Origin: Bacteroidia bacterium
GTDB taxonomy: Bacteria; Bacteroidota; Bacteroidia; B-17B0; Aurantibacillaceae
DNA: 64,000 nucleotides
Direction of reading: 5' to 3'
Assembly (NCBI GenBank): GCA_014378485.1
Contig: JACMNO010000013.1
Span: 44,721 to 108,720, forward strand
The notes beneath the pieces are model-generated. The model ran no database searches, had not been told where the DNA came from, and saw only the letters and a list, made by a program, of their open reading frames with translations. A program made the position numbers and the translations under genes. Within the stretch, counting starts at the first letter, position 1, and each line of letters starts with the position of its first letter. Shown here in pieces: positions 10,015-19,014 of this stretch.

Positions 10015-11469
10015 TTAGTTATTAAATATTTCTTTTACAATTTCAAAATCATCAAATGGGTGCTTCACTCCGTTTATCTCCTGGTATTTTTCGTGCCCTT
10101 TTCCGGCAATCAGAATAATATCGCCTTCTTTTGCAAAAGCAACTGCTGTTCTGATTGCTTCTTTACGATCACTGATACGTAATGTTTTTTTTGCATCCAC
10201 AGGATTAATGCCGGCCTGCATTTGGTTTAAAATATCTTCCGGATTTTCGCTGCGTGGATTGTCACTTGTTAAGATCACTTTGTTACTGTATTCGCAAGCG
10301 ATTTGTGCCATGATTGGTCTTTTCGCTGCATCCCTATCGCCACCGCAACCAGCCAAAGTAATGACCTGTTCATTTCCTGTTCTGATATCTTTGATCGTTT
10401 CCAAAACATTTTTTAAAGCATCAGGAGTATGCGCATAATCAATAATCGCTACAATGCCATTTTTGGATTTAATATATTGAAAACGACCTTCTACTGAATT
10501 TAAATTACTTAAGGTGGTTAGTACTTGTACCTTATCTTGTTTTAATAATTGTGAAACTGCGTAAACCACCAAAACGTTATAGGCATTGAAAGACCCAATC
10601 AGCTTTACCCATACTTCCTGATTGTCGATACTCAGAAGTAAACCGTTCAAATGATTCTCAACAACGCGGCATTTAAAGTCTGCAATGGATTTCAAACCAT
10701 AGCTGTATTTTTTCGCTTTGGTATTTTGTAGCATCACCATGCCATTTCTGTCATCCTTATTAGTCAAGGCAAAAGCTTCATCTTGTAAGTTATCAAAGAA
10801 TAGTTTTTTTGCCCGGATATACTCCTCAAATGTTTTATGATAATCCAAATGATCATGAGTGATGTTTGAAAATGCTGCGCCAATGAATTTAACTCCCGTA
10901 ATTCTGTGTTGAACAATAGCATGAGAACTTACTTCCATAAACGCATACTGACAACCTTCCTCTACCATTTTGGAAAGCAGTTCGTTTAATGCCAAGGCAT
11001 CCGGTGTTGTATGGGTTGAAGGAATAATAGTATTGTTGATCTTATTTTCAACTGTGGATAATAGACCAACGTTATAACCTAATCCCCTGAATAAATTAAA
11101 TAATAAAGTAACAGTAGTTGTTTTACCATTGGTGCCGGTAATACCAATTAATTTTAATTTTTCAGATGGATTATCATAAAAATTACAGGCAATATATCCT
11201 AATGAAGCGGATGAATCCAATACCTTCACGTAAGTGATATTATCTTTTTGAACTTCCGGTAATTCTTCGCAAACTATAGCAACAGCACCACTTTCAATAG
11301 CTGTTTCAATATAATGGTGACCATCGGAAGCTGTCCCCCTAGTTGCAATAAATAAAGAGTCTTTTTTTACTTTGCGTGAATCAAAAGTAACTGAAGAGAT
11401 AGCCACGTTGGTAGAACCAACGATCTCTTCCATTCTTGTTTTATATAATATGTCGCTTAATAATTTCAC
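10015..11469 (-). CDS. murE: UDP-N-acetylmuramoyl-tripeptide synthetase MurE
   Basis: [48 protein letters not shown]. Confidence 0.96.
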   Translation of the reverse strand: MKLLSDILYKTRMEEIVGSTNVAISSVTFDSRKVKKDSLFIATRGTASDGHHYIETAIESGAVAIVCEELPEVQKDNITYVKVLDSSASLGYIACNFYDNPSEKLKLIGITGTNGKTTTVTLLFNLFRGLGYNVGLLSTVENKINNTIIPSTHTTPDALALNELLSKMVEEGCQYAFMEVSSHAIVQHRITGVKFIGAAFSNITHDHLDYHKTFEEYIRAKKLFFDNLQDEAFALTNKDDRNGMVMLQNTKAKKYSYGLKSIADFKCRVVENHLNGLLLSIDNQEVWVKLIGSFNAYNVLVVYAVSQLLKQDKVQVLTTLSNLNSVEGRFQYIKSKNGIVAIIDYAHTPDALKNVLETIKDIRTGNEQVITLAGCGGDRDAAKRPIMAQIACEYSNKVILTSDNPRSENPEDILNQMQAGINPVDAKKTLRISDRKEAIRTAVAFAKEGDIILIAGKGHEKYQEINGVKHPFDDFEIVKEIFNN

Positions 11470-11471
11470 TC

Positions 11472-13619
11472 TTAACTAAGTATCAATGTTATTTTATCTC
11501 CTCTATTAAATTTTTGGCCTGCCTCAATGGATTGTTTTTTGACAGAACCCATTCCATATAACTTTACATGAAATCCTGAGTTTTCCAATAAAAACAAAGC
11601 GTCTTTAGCAGACAGTCCATTTAGGTTCGGAACAATGCCTTTCTTCAATTGGCTTTCTAAATTGTTTGACTGTAATGAAATACGGGTTGTATCAGAAGGG
11701 TTTCTTGATACATAGCCATCTTCGGTAGCGTTTGATTTCATTGGTAATTTCAAAGCTTTTGAAGCAATGATCATTTCATCATTTTTAGATTTGATGCTTC
11801 CCGGTGCTTTTGTCAAAAGAATATGTTTGCTATTAATTGGATCTAAAAAGTCTAAACTGCTTGAATATACTTTTTCTGCGATCTCTTTAAATACAGGGCC
11901 TGCTACCAAACCTCCATAATAAATACCATTGCTTGGTGAATTAATAATTACGATGCAGGTATATAATGGTTTGTCAGCAGGAAAATAACCGACAAATGAT
12001 GCCTGGTAATTTCTATCACCAACATCACCGTAAGCTGTTTTACCGCTTCCTCTTTTAACTCCTGTTTTTGCGATTTGTGCTGTTCCTGTTTTACCGCCCA
12101 CTTTAAATGCGGTAATGTTTAATCCTTTTCCGCTTCCGTTCTCTACAACACCTTCAAGCATTTCTTTTGCTTTTTTAACTGTGGATGGTTTTACGATTTG
12201 TTGGGCGATTACCTCGGTTGTAAATGTTTTAACGGTTTTTCCATTATGCTTAATTTCTCTTTCAAAACGAGGTTTTACCATTTTACCGTCATTGGCAATG
12301 GCATTATAAAGCGTTAATGTTTGTAAGGGTGTAATTAAACTTTCATAACCATAACTGATCTGTGGAAGCGTTAAACCTGACCAATCTTTACTTTTCGTTT
12401 CTTTAATTAAAGGATTTGCTTCGCCAGGAATGGCTAAACCTAATTTTTGATTTAAGTGAAAAGACTTTAATTTATCAACGTATTGTTGAGGATTTTTCGA
12501 ATAATATTTTACGATTGTTTTGGCAGCCGCCACATTGGAAGATACTTCAAAAGCGCGCTTTAAAGTCAAAACAGGGCTCTCCGGTGGATGTGCATCTTTG
12601 ATCGTTTTGTTATAGTAAGTCACTTCACCGTTACCAACCTGTATTTTTTCATCCAGGCTCAAATTGTAATCATCTATAACGGCCAAGTAAGAGGCCAGTT
12701 TAAATGTTGAGCCCGGCTCAGTGGCATAACCTATGGCATAATTTAAACTTTCAGAATAGGAACTGGAATCTTTACTATCTCTGGTTAAATTAGCAATGGC
12801 TTTGATCTCTCCGGTTTTAACTTCCATTAAAATGGCGCAACCGTGTGATGCTTTATTTTTGATTAGTGTATTCATTAATGCATTTTCTGCTACATCCTGG
12901 ATATTGATATCAATGGTGGTGTAAAGATCACTGCCATCCTTTGGTTCTACTTCATTCTCATCATTAATAGGGCGCCACACATCTCCTGCAATTTTCTGCA
13001 TTAAGCGTTGTCCGCTGATACCTTTTAGTAAAGTATCATAAGCACCTTCGAGTCCAACAGGTTTTACACCTTCTCTGGCCATACCAATAGTACGTGCCGC
13101 CAGCATTTTAAATGGGCGTTCGCGTTTGTTGGTTTGAAGGGTTACCAAACCACCGCGTTTTCCTTTTTTAAAAATTGGGAAGGTTTTTAATGTTTGAAGA
13201 TCTTTGTAGGGAACATTGCGTTTCAATACCACATAACGGTCTCCGCTTTTACGTGCTTTACGCAATAATTTTGTGTAAAGCTTCGCAGATTTATCTTTAA
13301 ACAGATCCGCCAGCATAAATCCTAAAGAATCCACCTTTGATTCAAATAATTTTTTATCAATGGATGGCGCATTGATGTCAACCGCTACTTCATAGTAGGG
13401 TAGGGAAGTAGCCAACAAGTTCCCATTGATATCAAAAATATTGCCCCGCACTGCCTGTATCTCATGAACCTGTGTGTTAAAGGCTTCTGCTTTCGCTTTC
13501 CATTCTGCGCCCTCTTTGAACTGGATAACGCACATTTTATAAAAAATAGATAAAGCGAACACACATAAAAATATGTACACTAAATACGTTCTTGATAATA
13601 TGTCTTTTTTGTTTTCCAT
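11472..13619 (-). CDS. ftsI: Penicillin-binding protein (FtsI/Spv-like transpeptidase) with C-terminal PASTA domain
   Basis: PBP dimerisation and transpeptidase domains (EPGSTFKLASY, SSNVAAAKT, GKTGTAQ) and a PASTA-like tail (IVPNLNGLSAKDALFLLENSGFHVKLYGMGSV). Confidence 0.95.
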   Translation of the reverse strand: MENKKDILSRTYLVYIFLCVFALSIFYKMCVIQFKEGAEWKAKAEAFNTQVHEIQAVRGNIFDINGNLLATSLPYYEVAVDINAPSIDKKLFESKVDSLGFMLADLFKDKSAKLYTKLLRKARKSGDRYVVLKRNVPYKDLQTLKTFPIFKKGKRGGLVTLQTNKRERPFKMLAARTIGMAREGVKPVGLEGAYDTLLKGISGQRLMQKIAGDVWRPINDENEVEPKDGSDLYTTIDINIQDVAENALMNTLIKNKASHGCAILMEVKTGEIKAIANLTRDSKDSSSYSESLNYAIGYATEPGSTFKLASYLAVIDDYNLSLDEKIQVGNGEVTYYNKTIKDAHPPESPVLTLKRAFEVSSNVAAAKTIVKYYSKNPQQYVDKLKSFHLNQKLGLAIPGEANPLIKETKSKDWSGLTLPQISYGYESLITPLQTLTLYNAIANDGKMVKPRFEREIKHNGKTVKTFTTEVIAQQIVKPSTVKKAKEMLEGVVENGSGKGLNITAFKVGGKTGTAQIAKTGVKRGSGKTAYGDVGDRNYQASFVGYFPADKPLYTCIVIINSPSNGIYYGGLVAGPVFKEIAEKVYSSSLDFLDPINSKHILLTKAPGSIKSKNDEMIIASKALKLPMKSNATEDGYVSRNPSDTTRISLQSNNLESQLKKGIVPNLNGLSAKDALFLLENSGFHVKLYGMGSVKKQSIEAGQKFNRGDKITLILS

Positions 13620-13621
13620 AA

Positions 13622-13652
13622 CAGCCTCCCCAACCCCTCCGAAGGAGGGGCT
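13622..13652. repeat. GC-rich dispersed hairpin, copy B
   Basis: CAGCCTCCCCAACCCCTCCGAAGGAGGGGCTTTTGAG; same layout as copy A. Confidence 0.7.
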
Positions 13653-13690
13653 TTTGAGTGTTTATTTATATTTAAGATTCTTGTTCATTT

Positions 13691-14164
13691 TTATTTTTTT
13701 GAGTCTTTATCCTCCTCCCCTTCGGGGAGGTCGGGTGGGGCTACTTCAATTTTCATTGGCGCAACAACCGGCTCTTTTAATCCTAATGGTGCTACTGCTT
13801 TTGCCACTTCACTTTGTTTACTCACAAACATCAGGTCAGATTTTGATGAAATGAACTCTGTATGTAATTCTTTGATTTGGTTACTCACTTTATTAACTTC
13901 CCTTATTTTATCATCAGCATAATATCCGTTAGCGATGTATAAAATGGCAATCAATCCTAAAAACAAAATGAACGGAATATGTTGCACCGCTCTATCATCA
14001 CTTAAAAATGAACCGCCAAAAATTTTGGAAAGTCCTTTCGCTAAAACGCCTTTCTTTCCCGGTTTAGAAGGCTTTGAAATAACGGGTGGCTCTTCCTGTT
14101 CCACCAGTTCTTCTAACTCTTCCAGTTCTTCCTGTTTGGATATGTCTCTGAATTTATTTGCCAC
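13691..14164 (-). CDS. FtsL-like cell division protein
   Basis: Single TM followed by coiled coil (FILFLGLIAILYIANGYYADDKIREVNKVSNQIKELHTEFIS), located between rsmH and the PBP gene. Confidence 0.8.
   Translation of the reverse strand: MANKFRDISKQEELEELEELVEQEEPPVISKPSKPGKKGVLAKGLSKIFGGSFLSDDRAVQHIPFILFLGLIAILYIANGYYADDKIREVNKVSNQIKELHTEFISSKSDLMFVSKQSEVAKAVAPLGLKEPVVAPMKIEVAPPDLPEGEEDKDSKK
13710..13743. repeat. GC-rich dispersed hairpin, copy C, inside the 3' end of the ftsL-like CDS
   Basis: CCTCCTCCCCTTCGGGGAGGTCGGGTGGGGCT is the reverse complement of the copy A/B layout. On the minus strand it reads in frame as APPDLPEGEED. Confidence 0.75.
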
Positions 14165-14172
14165 TTAAGGTG

Positions 14173-15081
14173 TTATAATTTTATTGCTATTCTTAATTTT
14201 GCGCTTCTTGCTCTGGAGTTCCGTTCTATTTCTTCTGCATCCGGCACGATAGGTTTTGATGTGAGAGATTTGAAATATTTTGTAATTATTCCAAAAACCT
14301 GATCTTTCTCTTCAATACCTTCTATATTCCCGGATCGTATTAAATTCTTTACCAAGCGGTCTTCTAAACTATGGTAACTCATTACTACTAATCTGCCTTT
14401 CGGTTTTAATAAGCTTAAGCACTGAGTTAAACATTCTTTTAAGGCCTCCATTTCCTGGTTCACTTCAATTCGGATCGCCTGGTAAACTTTTGCTAAATAT
14501 TTTCCTTCTTCAAATTTCGGCGTGCATGGTTTAATTAATTCTTTGAATTGTGCGGTTGTTTCGATGCTTCCGTTTACTCGGGCTTCAAAAATGATGTTTG
14601 AAAGCCTGAAGGCGTTGTCAACTTCACCGTACTCTCGGAACATAGCTGTCAGTTTTTTGACATCGTATTTATTCAATACTTTCTTGGCGGTGAGATCAGA
14701 TTTCTGATTCATACGCATATCAAGGTCTGCATCAAAACGAATAGAGAAACCGCGTTCACCTTTGTCAAACTGATGAGATGAAACACCGAGGTCGCCAAGG
14801 ATGCCGTCAACCTGCGTAATGCCGTATAGTTTAAGGTAGTTGGAGATGTGTCGGAAATTATGGGGAATAAAAGTCAGGCGTTTATCATCCGGAATATTTG
14901 CTTTTGCATCTTCATCCTGGTCAAACGAAAATAATTTTCCTTTGGATGAAAGATGTTTTAATATTTCTTTTGAATGCCCGCCTCCACCAAATGTCAGGTC
15001 CACATACACACCGTCGGGGTTTATATCAAGGCCATCAATGCAAGGTTGTAAAAGAACGGGGATGTGATAAGGATTACTCAT
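14173..15081 (-). CDS. rsmH: 16S rRNA (cytosine1402-N4)-methyltransferase
   Basis: MSNPYHIPVLLQPCIDGLDINPDGVYVDLTFGGGGHSKEIL; NDLRMNQK-type RsmH motifs. The ORF track starts at 15093; ATG at 15081 is the preferred start. Confidence 0.95.
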   Translation of the reverse strand: MSNPYHIPVLLQPCIDGLDINPDGVYVDLTFGGGGHSKEILKHLSSKGKLFSFDQDEDAKANIPDDKRLTFIPHNFRHISNYLKLYGITQVDGILGDLGVSSHQFDKGERGFSIRFDADLDMRMNQKSDLTAKKVLNKYDVKKLTAMFREYGEVDNAFRLSNIIFEARVNGSIETTAQFKELIKPCTPKFEEGKYLAKVYQAIRIEVNQEMEALKECLTQCLSLLKPKGRLVVMSYHSLEDRLVKNLIRSGNIEGIEEKDQVFGIITKYFKSLTSKPIVPDAEEIERNSRARSAKLRIAIKL

Positions 15082-15544
15082 CATCACCATCATTAAAATT
15101 TAAATTCCCTAAAACGTCTTCTGCTAATTTTTCAATGTCTACATCCTGAGATAAGAAATGATCGTACAGTTTTTTATCCCAGATCTCAATCACGTTATTG
15201 CTTCCCAATACTTTAATGTCAGTTTTGATATCTGCGTATTCCACTAAAGGCTTAGGCAATAAAACACGTCCGGTATTGTCAGCATCAGCGGCAGTTGCCC
15301 CACCGGTAAATTTTCTAACAAATACGTCGTTTGCTTTTATTAAACGGTTAAGCTTGCTTAATTTTTTATTGAGTTTATTCCATTCATTAATCGGGTACAA
15401 CACCAAACATTTTTGATGTAGGTTTCTGTTAATCACAAATCCATTTTCAAACACTTCTTCCAGTTGCTTCCTGAGATTAACAGGAAACATGAAACGCCCT
15501 TTCGCATCAACTTTACAATCAAATTCTCCTATAAGGCTTGTCAT
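15074..15544 (-). CDS. mraZ: Transcriptional regulator MraZ
   Basis: MTSLIGEFDCKVDAKGRFMFPVNLRKQL; first gene of the dcw cluster. ATG at 15544 is preferred over the TTG at 15571 in the ORF track. Confidence 0.95.
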   Translation of the reverse strand: MTSLIGEFDCKVDAKGRFMFPVNLRKQLEEVFENGFVINRNLHQKCLVLYPINEWNKLNKKLSKLNRLIKANDVFVRKFTGGATAADADNTGRVLLPKPLVEYADIKTDIKVLGSNNVIEIWDKKLYDHFLSQDVDIEKLAEDVLGNLNFNDGDDE

Positions 15545-15586
15545 TAGTGGCTTTGCTTTGAATAACGTCAAAAATAATTAAAATTT

Positions 15587-15622
15587 TACCACTTTCTACC
15601 ACTTTTAGCCATTATTTACCAT
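15587..15622 (-). promoter_or_regulatory. Putative MraZ box: four direct repeats at 10-bp spacing
   Basis: Plus strand TACCAC (15587), TACCAC (15597), AGCCAT (15607), TACCAT (15617). On the minus strand this reads ATGGTaaataATGGCtaaaaGTGGTagaaaGTGGTa, about 43 nt upstream of the mraZ ATG. Confidence 0.75.
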
Positions 15623-15771
15623 TTTTGTTGATAAATCAAATTTTGTTAATAGTTAGGTAACGAAATAATCAGTATCACTTTTTAAATTGCTATTTTGTAT
15701 TTAGTTGATTTCATTATGCTTTTTGAAGATTTTAGAAATTCCAGAAATCGTGAAAAGATGAAATTGAATGG

Positions 15772-15800
15772 TTGAGATATTAACAATTGTTTTACCTTTG
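15772..15800 (+). promoter_or_regulatory. Bacteroidetes-type promoter (TTG-N18-TACCTTTG)
   Basis: TTG at 15772-15774 and TACCTTTG at 15793-15800, just upstream of the ATG at 15812. Confidence 0.6.
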
Positions 15801-15811
15801 TAATCCCTTGT

Positions 15812-16666
15812 ATGGAAAATAAAAAGTTTATAGATATTGAGAGTATTTTAAAAGAAAAAGCTTTTAAGCTTCATAAATGGCTGCCACGTTTTGCCATTAA
15901 TTGGCTAAAGAAAAAACTTCATGAGGATGATATTAACGGGGCCATGGAGTATTTGAAAGACGATGTTGGCCTTGAATTTAATAGTCGCGGCCTTGTGAAA
16001 CTTGGGGCTAAGGTTGAGTCACTGCATTCGGAGTTTGTGCCCAGGACAGGAAGTATTGTTATCGTTTCAAATCATCCTTTAGGTGGTTTAGATGGCATGG
16101 CTTTAATAAAAGCGGTGGGAGATATCAGACCTGATGTTCATTTTTTAGTGAATGATGTATTAAAGAACATAAAAAATTACGGTGATATTTATGTAGCAGT
16201 AAACAAATTAGGATCTTCCTCTCCCAAGTACCTCAGGGTTATTGAAGAAGTGTTCAGAACGGAATCTGCTTTATTATTATTTCCGGCAGGCTTGGTTTCC
16301 AGAAAGCAGGAAGGTGTTGTAAGGGATCTTGAATGGAAAAAAACATTTGTTACTCAGGCCATTGATCATAAACGAATGATTCAACCCGTTTTTATAGAAG
16401 GGAAAAATTCAAATTTCTTCTATAATTTTGCAATGTGGCGAAAACGTTTAGGAATTAAGGCCAACCTTGAAATGTTGTTTTTGCCTGACGAAATGTTTAA
16501 AGCCAGAAAAGAAACAATCAAAGTTCATTTCAGCAAGCCGTTTGATTCTGCTTTATTGAATGAAAGTAAAACGCATAAACAATGGTCGGCTTTAGTTTAT
16601 CAATACATTTACTCTCCTGAATTTATGAAGGGGATACCCTTTGAAGAATATATGAAAGGAAAATAG
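15812..16666 (+). CDS. 1-acyl-sn-glycerol-3-phosphate acyltransferase-like protein
   Basis: IVIVSNHPLGGLDGMALI (NHxxxxD acyltransferase motif), LLLFPAGLVSRKQEG. Confidence 0.8.
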   Translation: MENKKFIDIESILKEKAFKLHKWLPRFAINWLKKKLHEDDINGAMEYLKDDVGLEFNSRGLVKLGAKVESLHSEFVPRTGSIVIVSNHPLGGLDGMALIKAVGDIRPDVHFLVNDVLKNIKNYGDIYVAVNKLGSSSPKYLRVIEEVFRTESALLLFPAGLVSRKQEGVVRDLEWKKTFVTQAIDHKRMIQPVFIEGKNSNFFYNFAMWRKRLGIKANLEMLFLPDEMFKARKETIKVHFSKPFDSALLNESKTHKQWSALVYQYIYSPEFMKGIPFEEYMKGK

Positions 16667-16682
16667 AATAGAAGAATTTGAT

Positions 16683-16712
16683 GTTGTCTTCGACGGCGCT
16701 TAGACTGACATC
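16683..16712. repeat. Dispersed repeat of the 'GTCTTCGACtGCGCTcAGACTGAC' class
   Basis: TTGTCTTCGACGGCGCTTAGACTGACA in the intergenic gap. It resembles the TCCTGAGCGCAGTCGAAGG sequence at the right edge of the window. Confidence 0.55.
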
Positions 16713-16733
16713 TATAATTTAAACTCAAAAATT

Positions 16734-17216
16734 ATGGTAAATATTAGAGTAGGTTTTGGTTACGATGTACATCCTTTAGGAGAAGGCAGAGAGTTGTGGT
16801 TAGGCGGCATTAAACTAGAATTTGATAAAGGTTGTGTGGGGCACAGTGATGCGGATGTATTACTTCATGCTATTTGCGATGCCTTATTAGGAGCTGCCAA
16901 CTTGCGTGATATTGGTTTTCATTTTCCAAATACAAATCCAAAATATAAAGGTGCCGATAGTAAATTACTATTGAAAGAAGTAGTTGACTTGCTTGATAAA
17001 AATGGATACGGTATTGGAAATGTAGATGCAACCTTGAGTTTAGAAGCTCCGATGGTGAATCCGCATATTACTTCGATGCAAAATGTATTAGCGCCAATTA
17101 TGAATATTACTCCTAATGATGTTTCTATTAAAGCAACAACAAATGAACGTTTGGGTTACGTTGGCAGAGGAGAGGGCGTAAATGCCTATGCTGTGGCCCT
17201 GATCTATAAAAAATAA
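16734..17216 (+). CDS. ispF: 2-C-methyl-D-erythritol 2,4-cyclodiphosphate synthase
   Basis: RVGFGYDVHPLGEGRELWLGGI, GHSDADVLLHAICDALLGAANLRDIGFHFP. Confidence 0.97.
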   Translation: MVNIRVGFGYDVHPLGEGRELWLGGIKLEFDKGCVGHSDADVLLHAICDALLGAANLRDIGFHFPNTNPKYKGADSKLLLKEVVDLLDKNGYGIGNVDATLSLEAPMVNPHITSMQNVLAPIMNITPNDVSIKATTNERLGYVGRGEGVNAYAVALIYKK

Positions 17217-17221
17217 TTGTC

Positions 17222-18250
17222 ATGCGAATATGGAGCTGCTTCATATTGTTTCATATCATTTTTTCTTCTTGTAAAACTAGCCAACTTTACATTAATGCAA
17301 CAGATCCTGCACCGGTTGTAATTTCGGATTCAATAAAAAAAGTTGGCGTAGTAAGCCGGACAAATTATTCTCTCAATTATTCACCTTCAGTTATTTTTCG
17401 CCAGGAACTTTCAGAAGAACTATTAAAACTGACGCAGGAATCCAGTGCAGAATCTGTAAAAGGGTTAACAGATGCATTACTGGAAAATCGGCGTTTTGAA
17501 ATCATCAGGCCATTCACTGACACTATACTCAAAGCTCCGGATCCTGGTTTGTTTTCTTCGCCATTGTCCTGGACTTTAGTAGACAGTATTTGTAAAACGC
17601 AGGATGTTGATCTGTTATTTGTACTTGAAGAATTTAGCAGCGATTTAAGAGTGGTGCCTTTAAATGTTCCTCCGCCAGGTATTAATCCCATCGTGGATCT
17701 ATTAAATACTGCTATGCAGGCAAGGGTCAATATTATTACAACGGTTAGAAATGGTTGGAGAATTTATGATCCCAGTCATCAATTAATTTTAGATGAATTT
17801 CCAATGATGGATGAACTGATTGTAACAGCCGGCTGGGTTAATATTGTTAACCTTCAGGAAGCCATGTTAACCAGGAAGGATGCTATTAAGAAGAGTTCCT
17901 ATAAGATGGCGCATTCCTATGCTTACCGGACAATTCCACGGACACGAACTTTAACTAGAGAATATTACGTGAGGGGAACTGATAATTTTAAGATGGCCAC
18001 CCGAAAGGTAAAAACAGGGAACTGGAGTGGCGCTGGTGAATTATGGTTAATGGAAACTAAAAGTTCGAAGAAAATGATCGCAGGGAGAGCGGCCTATAAT
18101 ATGGCTATTTTAAGTGAGATCAATGGCGATATTGAAAATGCGATCTCATGGGCTAAGAAAGCTTATGAAGATTATAATAATAACCTGGCTTTAATTTATG
18201 TGAGTATATTGAAGAAACGACTGGAACAAAACGGCCAAAGAAATCAATAA
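17222..18250 (+). CDS. Putative lipoprotein with TPR-like C-terminus (DUF6340-like)
   Basis: Lipobox-like FHIIFSSCKTSQLYI; C-terminal AAYNMAILSEINGDIENAISWAKKAYEDY. Confidence 0.65.
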   Translation: MRIWSCFILFHIIFSSCKTSQLYINATDPAPVVISDSIKKVGVVSRTNYSLNYSPSVIFRQELSEELLKLTQESSAESVKGLTDALLENRRFEIIRPFTDTILKAPDPGLFSSPLSWTLVDSICKTQDVDLLFVLEEFSSDLRVVPLNVPPPGINPIVDLLNTAMQARVNIITTVRNGWRIYDPSHQLILDEFPMMDELIVTAGWVNIVNLQEAMLTRKDAIKKSSYKMAHSYAYRTIPRTRTLTREYYVRGTDNFKMATRKVKTGNWSGAGELWLMETKSSKKMIAGRAAYNMAILSEINGDIENAISWAKKAYEDYNNNLALIYVSILKKRLEQNGQRNQ

Positions 18251-18255
18251 AAATA

Positions 18256-18663
18256 TTAGTCCTTTCTTTCCTGGCACAATTCTACCAAAACACCATTGGT
18301 GCTTTTAGGATGTAGAAAAAAGATCAGTTTATTATCAGCCCCCTGTTTTGGTTCTTTATTCAGGACTTCAAAACCTTCCAATTTTAAACGCTCCATTTCC
18401 TGGTAAATATCATCTACTTCGTAAGCAATATGATGGATTCCTTCCCCTTTTTTATCAATAAATTTCGCGATCGCACTTTCCGGATTCGTTGCTTCAAGCA
18501 GTTCAATTTTGGTCTCTCCTAATTGAAAAAAAGAGGTATTTACTCCTTCGCTTTCTACTCCCTCTACTTTGTAATGATCTTTTCCGAAGAGTTTTTTGAA
18601 TAATTCGTTGGAGTTATTGAGGCTTTTAACGGCAATTCCTATATGTTCGATTTTCTTAATCAT
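18256..18663 (-). CDS. mce: Methylmalonyl-CoA epimerase
   Basis: IEHIGIAVKSLNNSNELFKKLFG, EGIHHIAYEVDDI; VOC fold. Confidence 0.9.
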   Translation of the reverse strand: MIKKIEHIGIAVKSLNNSNELFKKLFGKDHYKVEGVESEGVNTSFFQLGETKIELLEATNPESAIAKFIDKKGEGIHHIAYEVDDIYQEMERLKLEGFEVLNKEPKQGADNKLIFFLHPKSTNGVLVELCQERKD

Positions 18664-18701
18664 AGCGCTATTTTCCCCAAAAATAACAGATTTTCTTGAA
18701 T

Positions 18702-18731
18702 TTGTTTAAAACTAATAAATCCGTATATTTG
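18702..18731 (+). promoter_or_regulatory. Bacteroidetes-type promoter for tatA (TTG-N19-TATATTTG)
   Basis: TTG at 18702-18704 and TATATTTG at 18724-18731; tatA ATG at 18750. Confidence 0.65.
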
Positions 18732-18749
18732 TAGCCTAAATTTATTACA

Positions 18750-18944
18750 ATGACACAAGCATTAATCTTAGGTATGTTAGGCGGACTTGGAGCTCCTGAA
18801 ATCATCATTATATTGGTAATCGTTTTATTATTATTCGGAGGAAAAAAAATCCCTGAATTAATGAAAGGATTGGGCAGAGGAATGAAAGAATTTAAGGATG
18901 CCAAAGACGGCGCTTCTGAATCAACTGACTTAGAAAAAAAATAA
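18750..18944 (+). CDS. tatA: Sec-independent protein translocase TatA/E
   Basis: [38 protein letters not shown]. Confidence 0.92.
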   Translation: MTQALILGMLGGLGAPEIIIILVIVLLLFGGKKIPELMKGLGRGMKEFKDAKDGASESTDLEKK

Positions 18945-18963
18945 AATTATTTGATCACATTTT

Positions 18964-18994
18964 TAAAAGCGTCATTCTGTTCGATTGACGCTTT
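18964..18994 (+). terminator. Rho-independent terminator after tatA
   Basis: AAAAGCGTCA-loop-TGACGCTTTT followed by T/A-rich sequence. Confidence 0.75.
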
Positions 18995-19014
18995 TATTAT
19001 TTAATACATAAACT

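Noticed and set aside
13573-13854. 93-aa plus-strand ORF with PPPLRGGRVG
   Set aside because: It is the antisense reading of GC-rich hairpins B and C and of the ftsL/ftsI genes; not a gene.
15587-15622. Short repeats upstream of mraZ considered as a CRISPR or microsatellite
   Set aside because: Only a TGGY core is repeated at 10-bp spacing upstream of mraZ, which fits an operator better.
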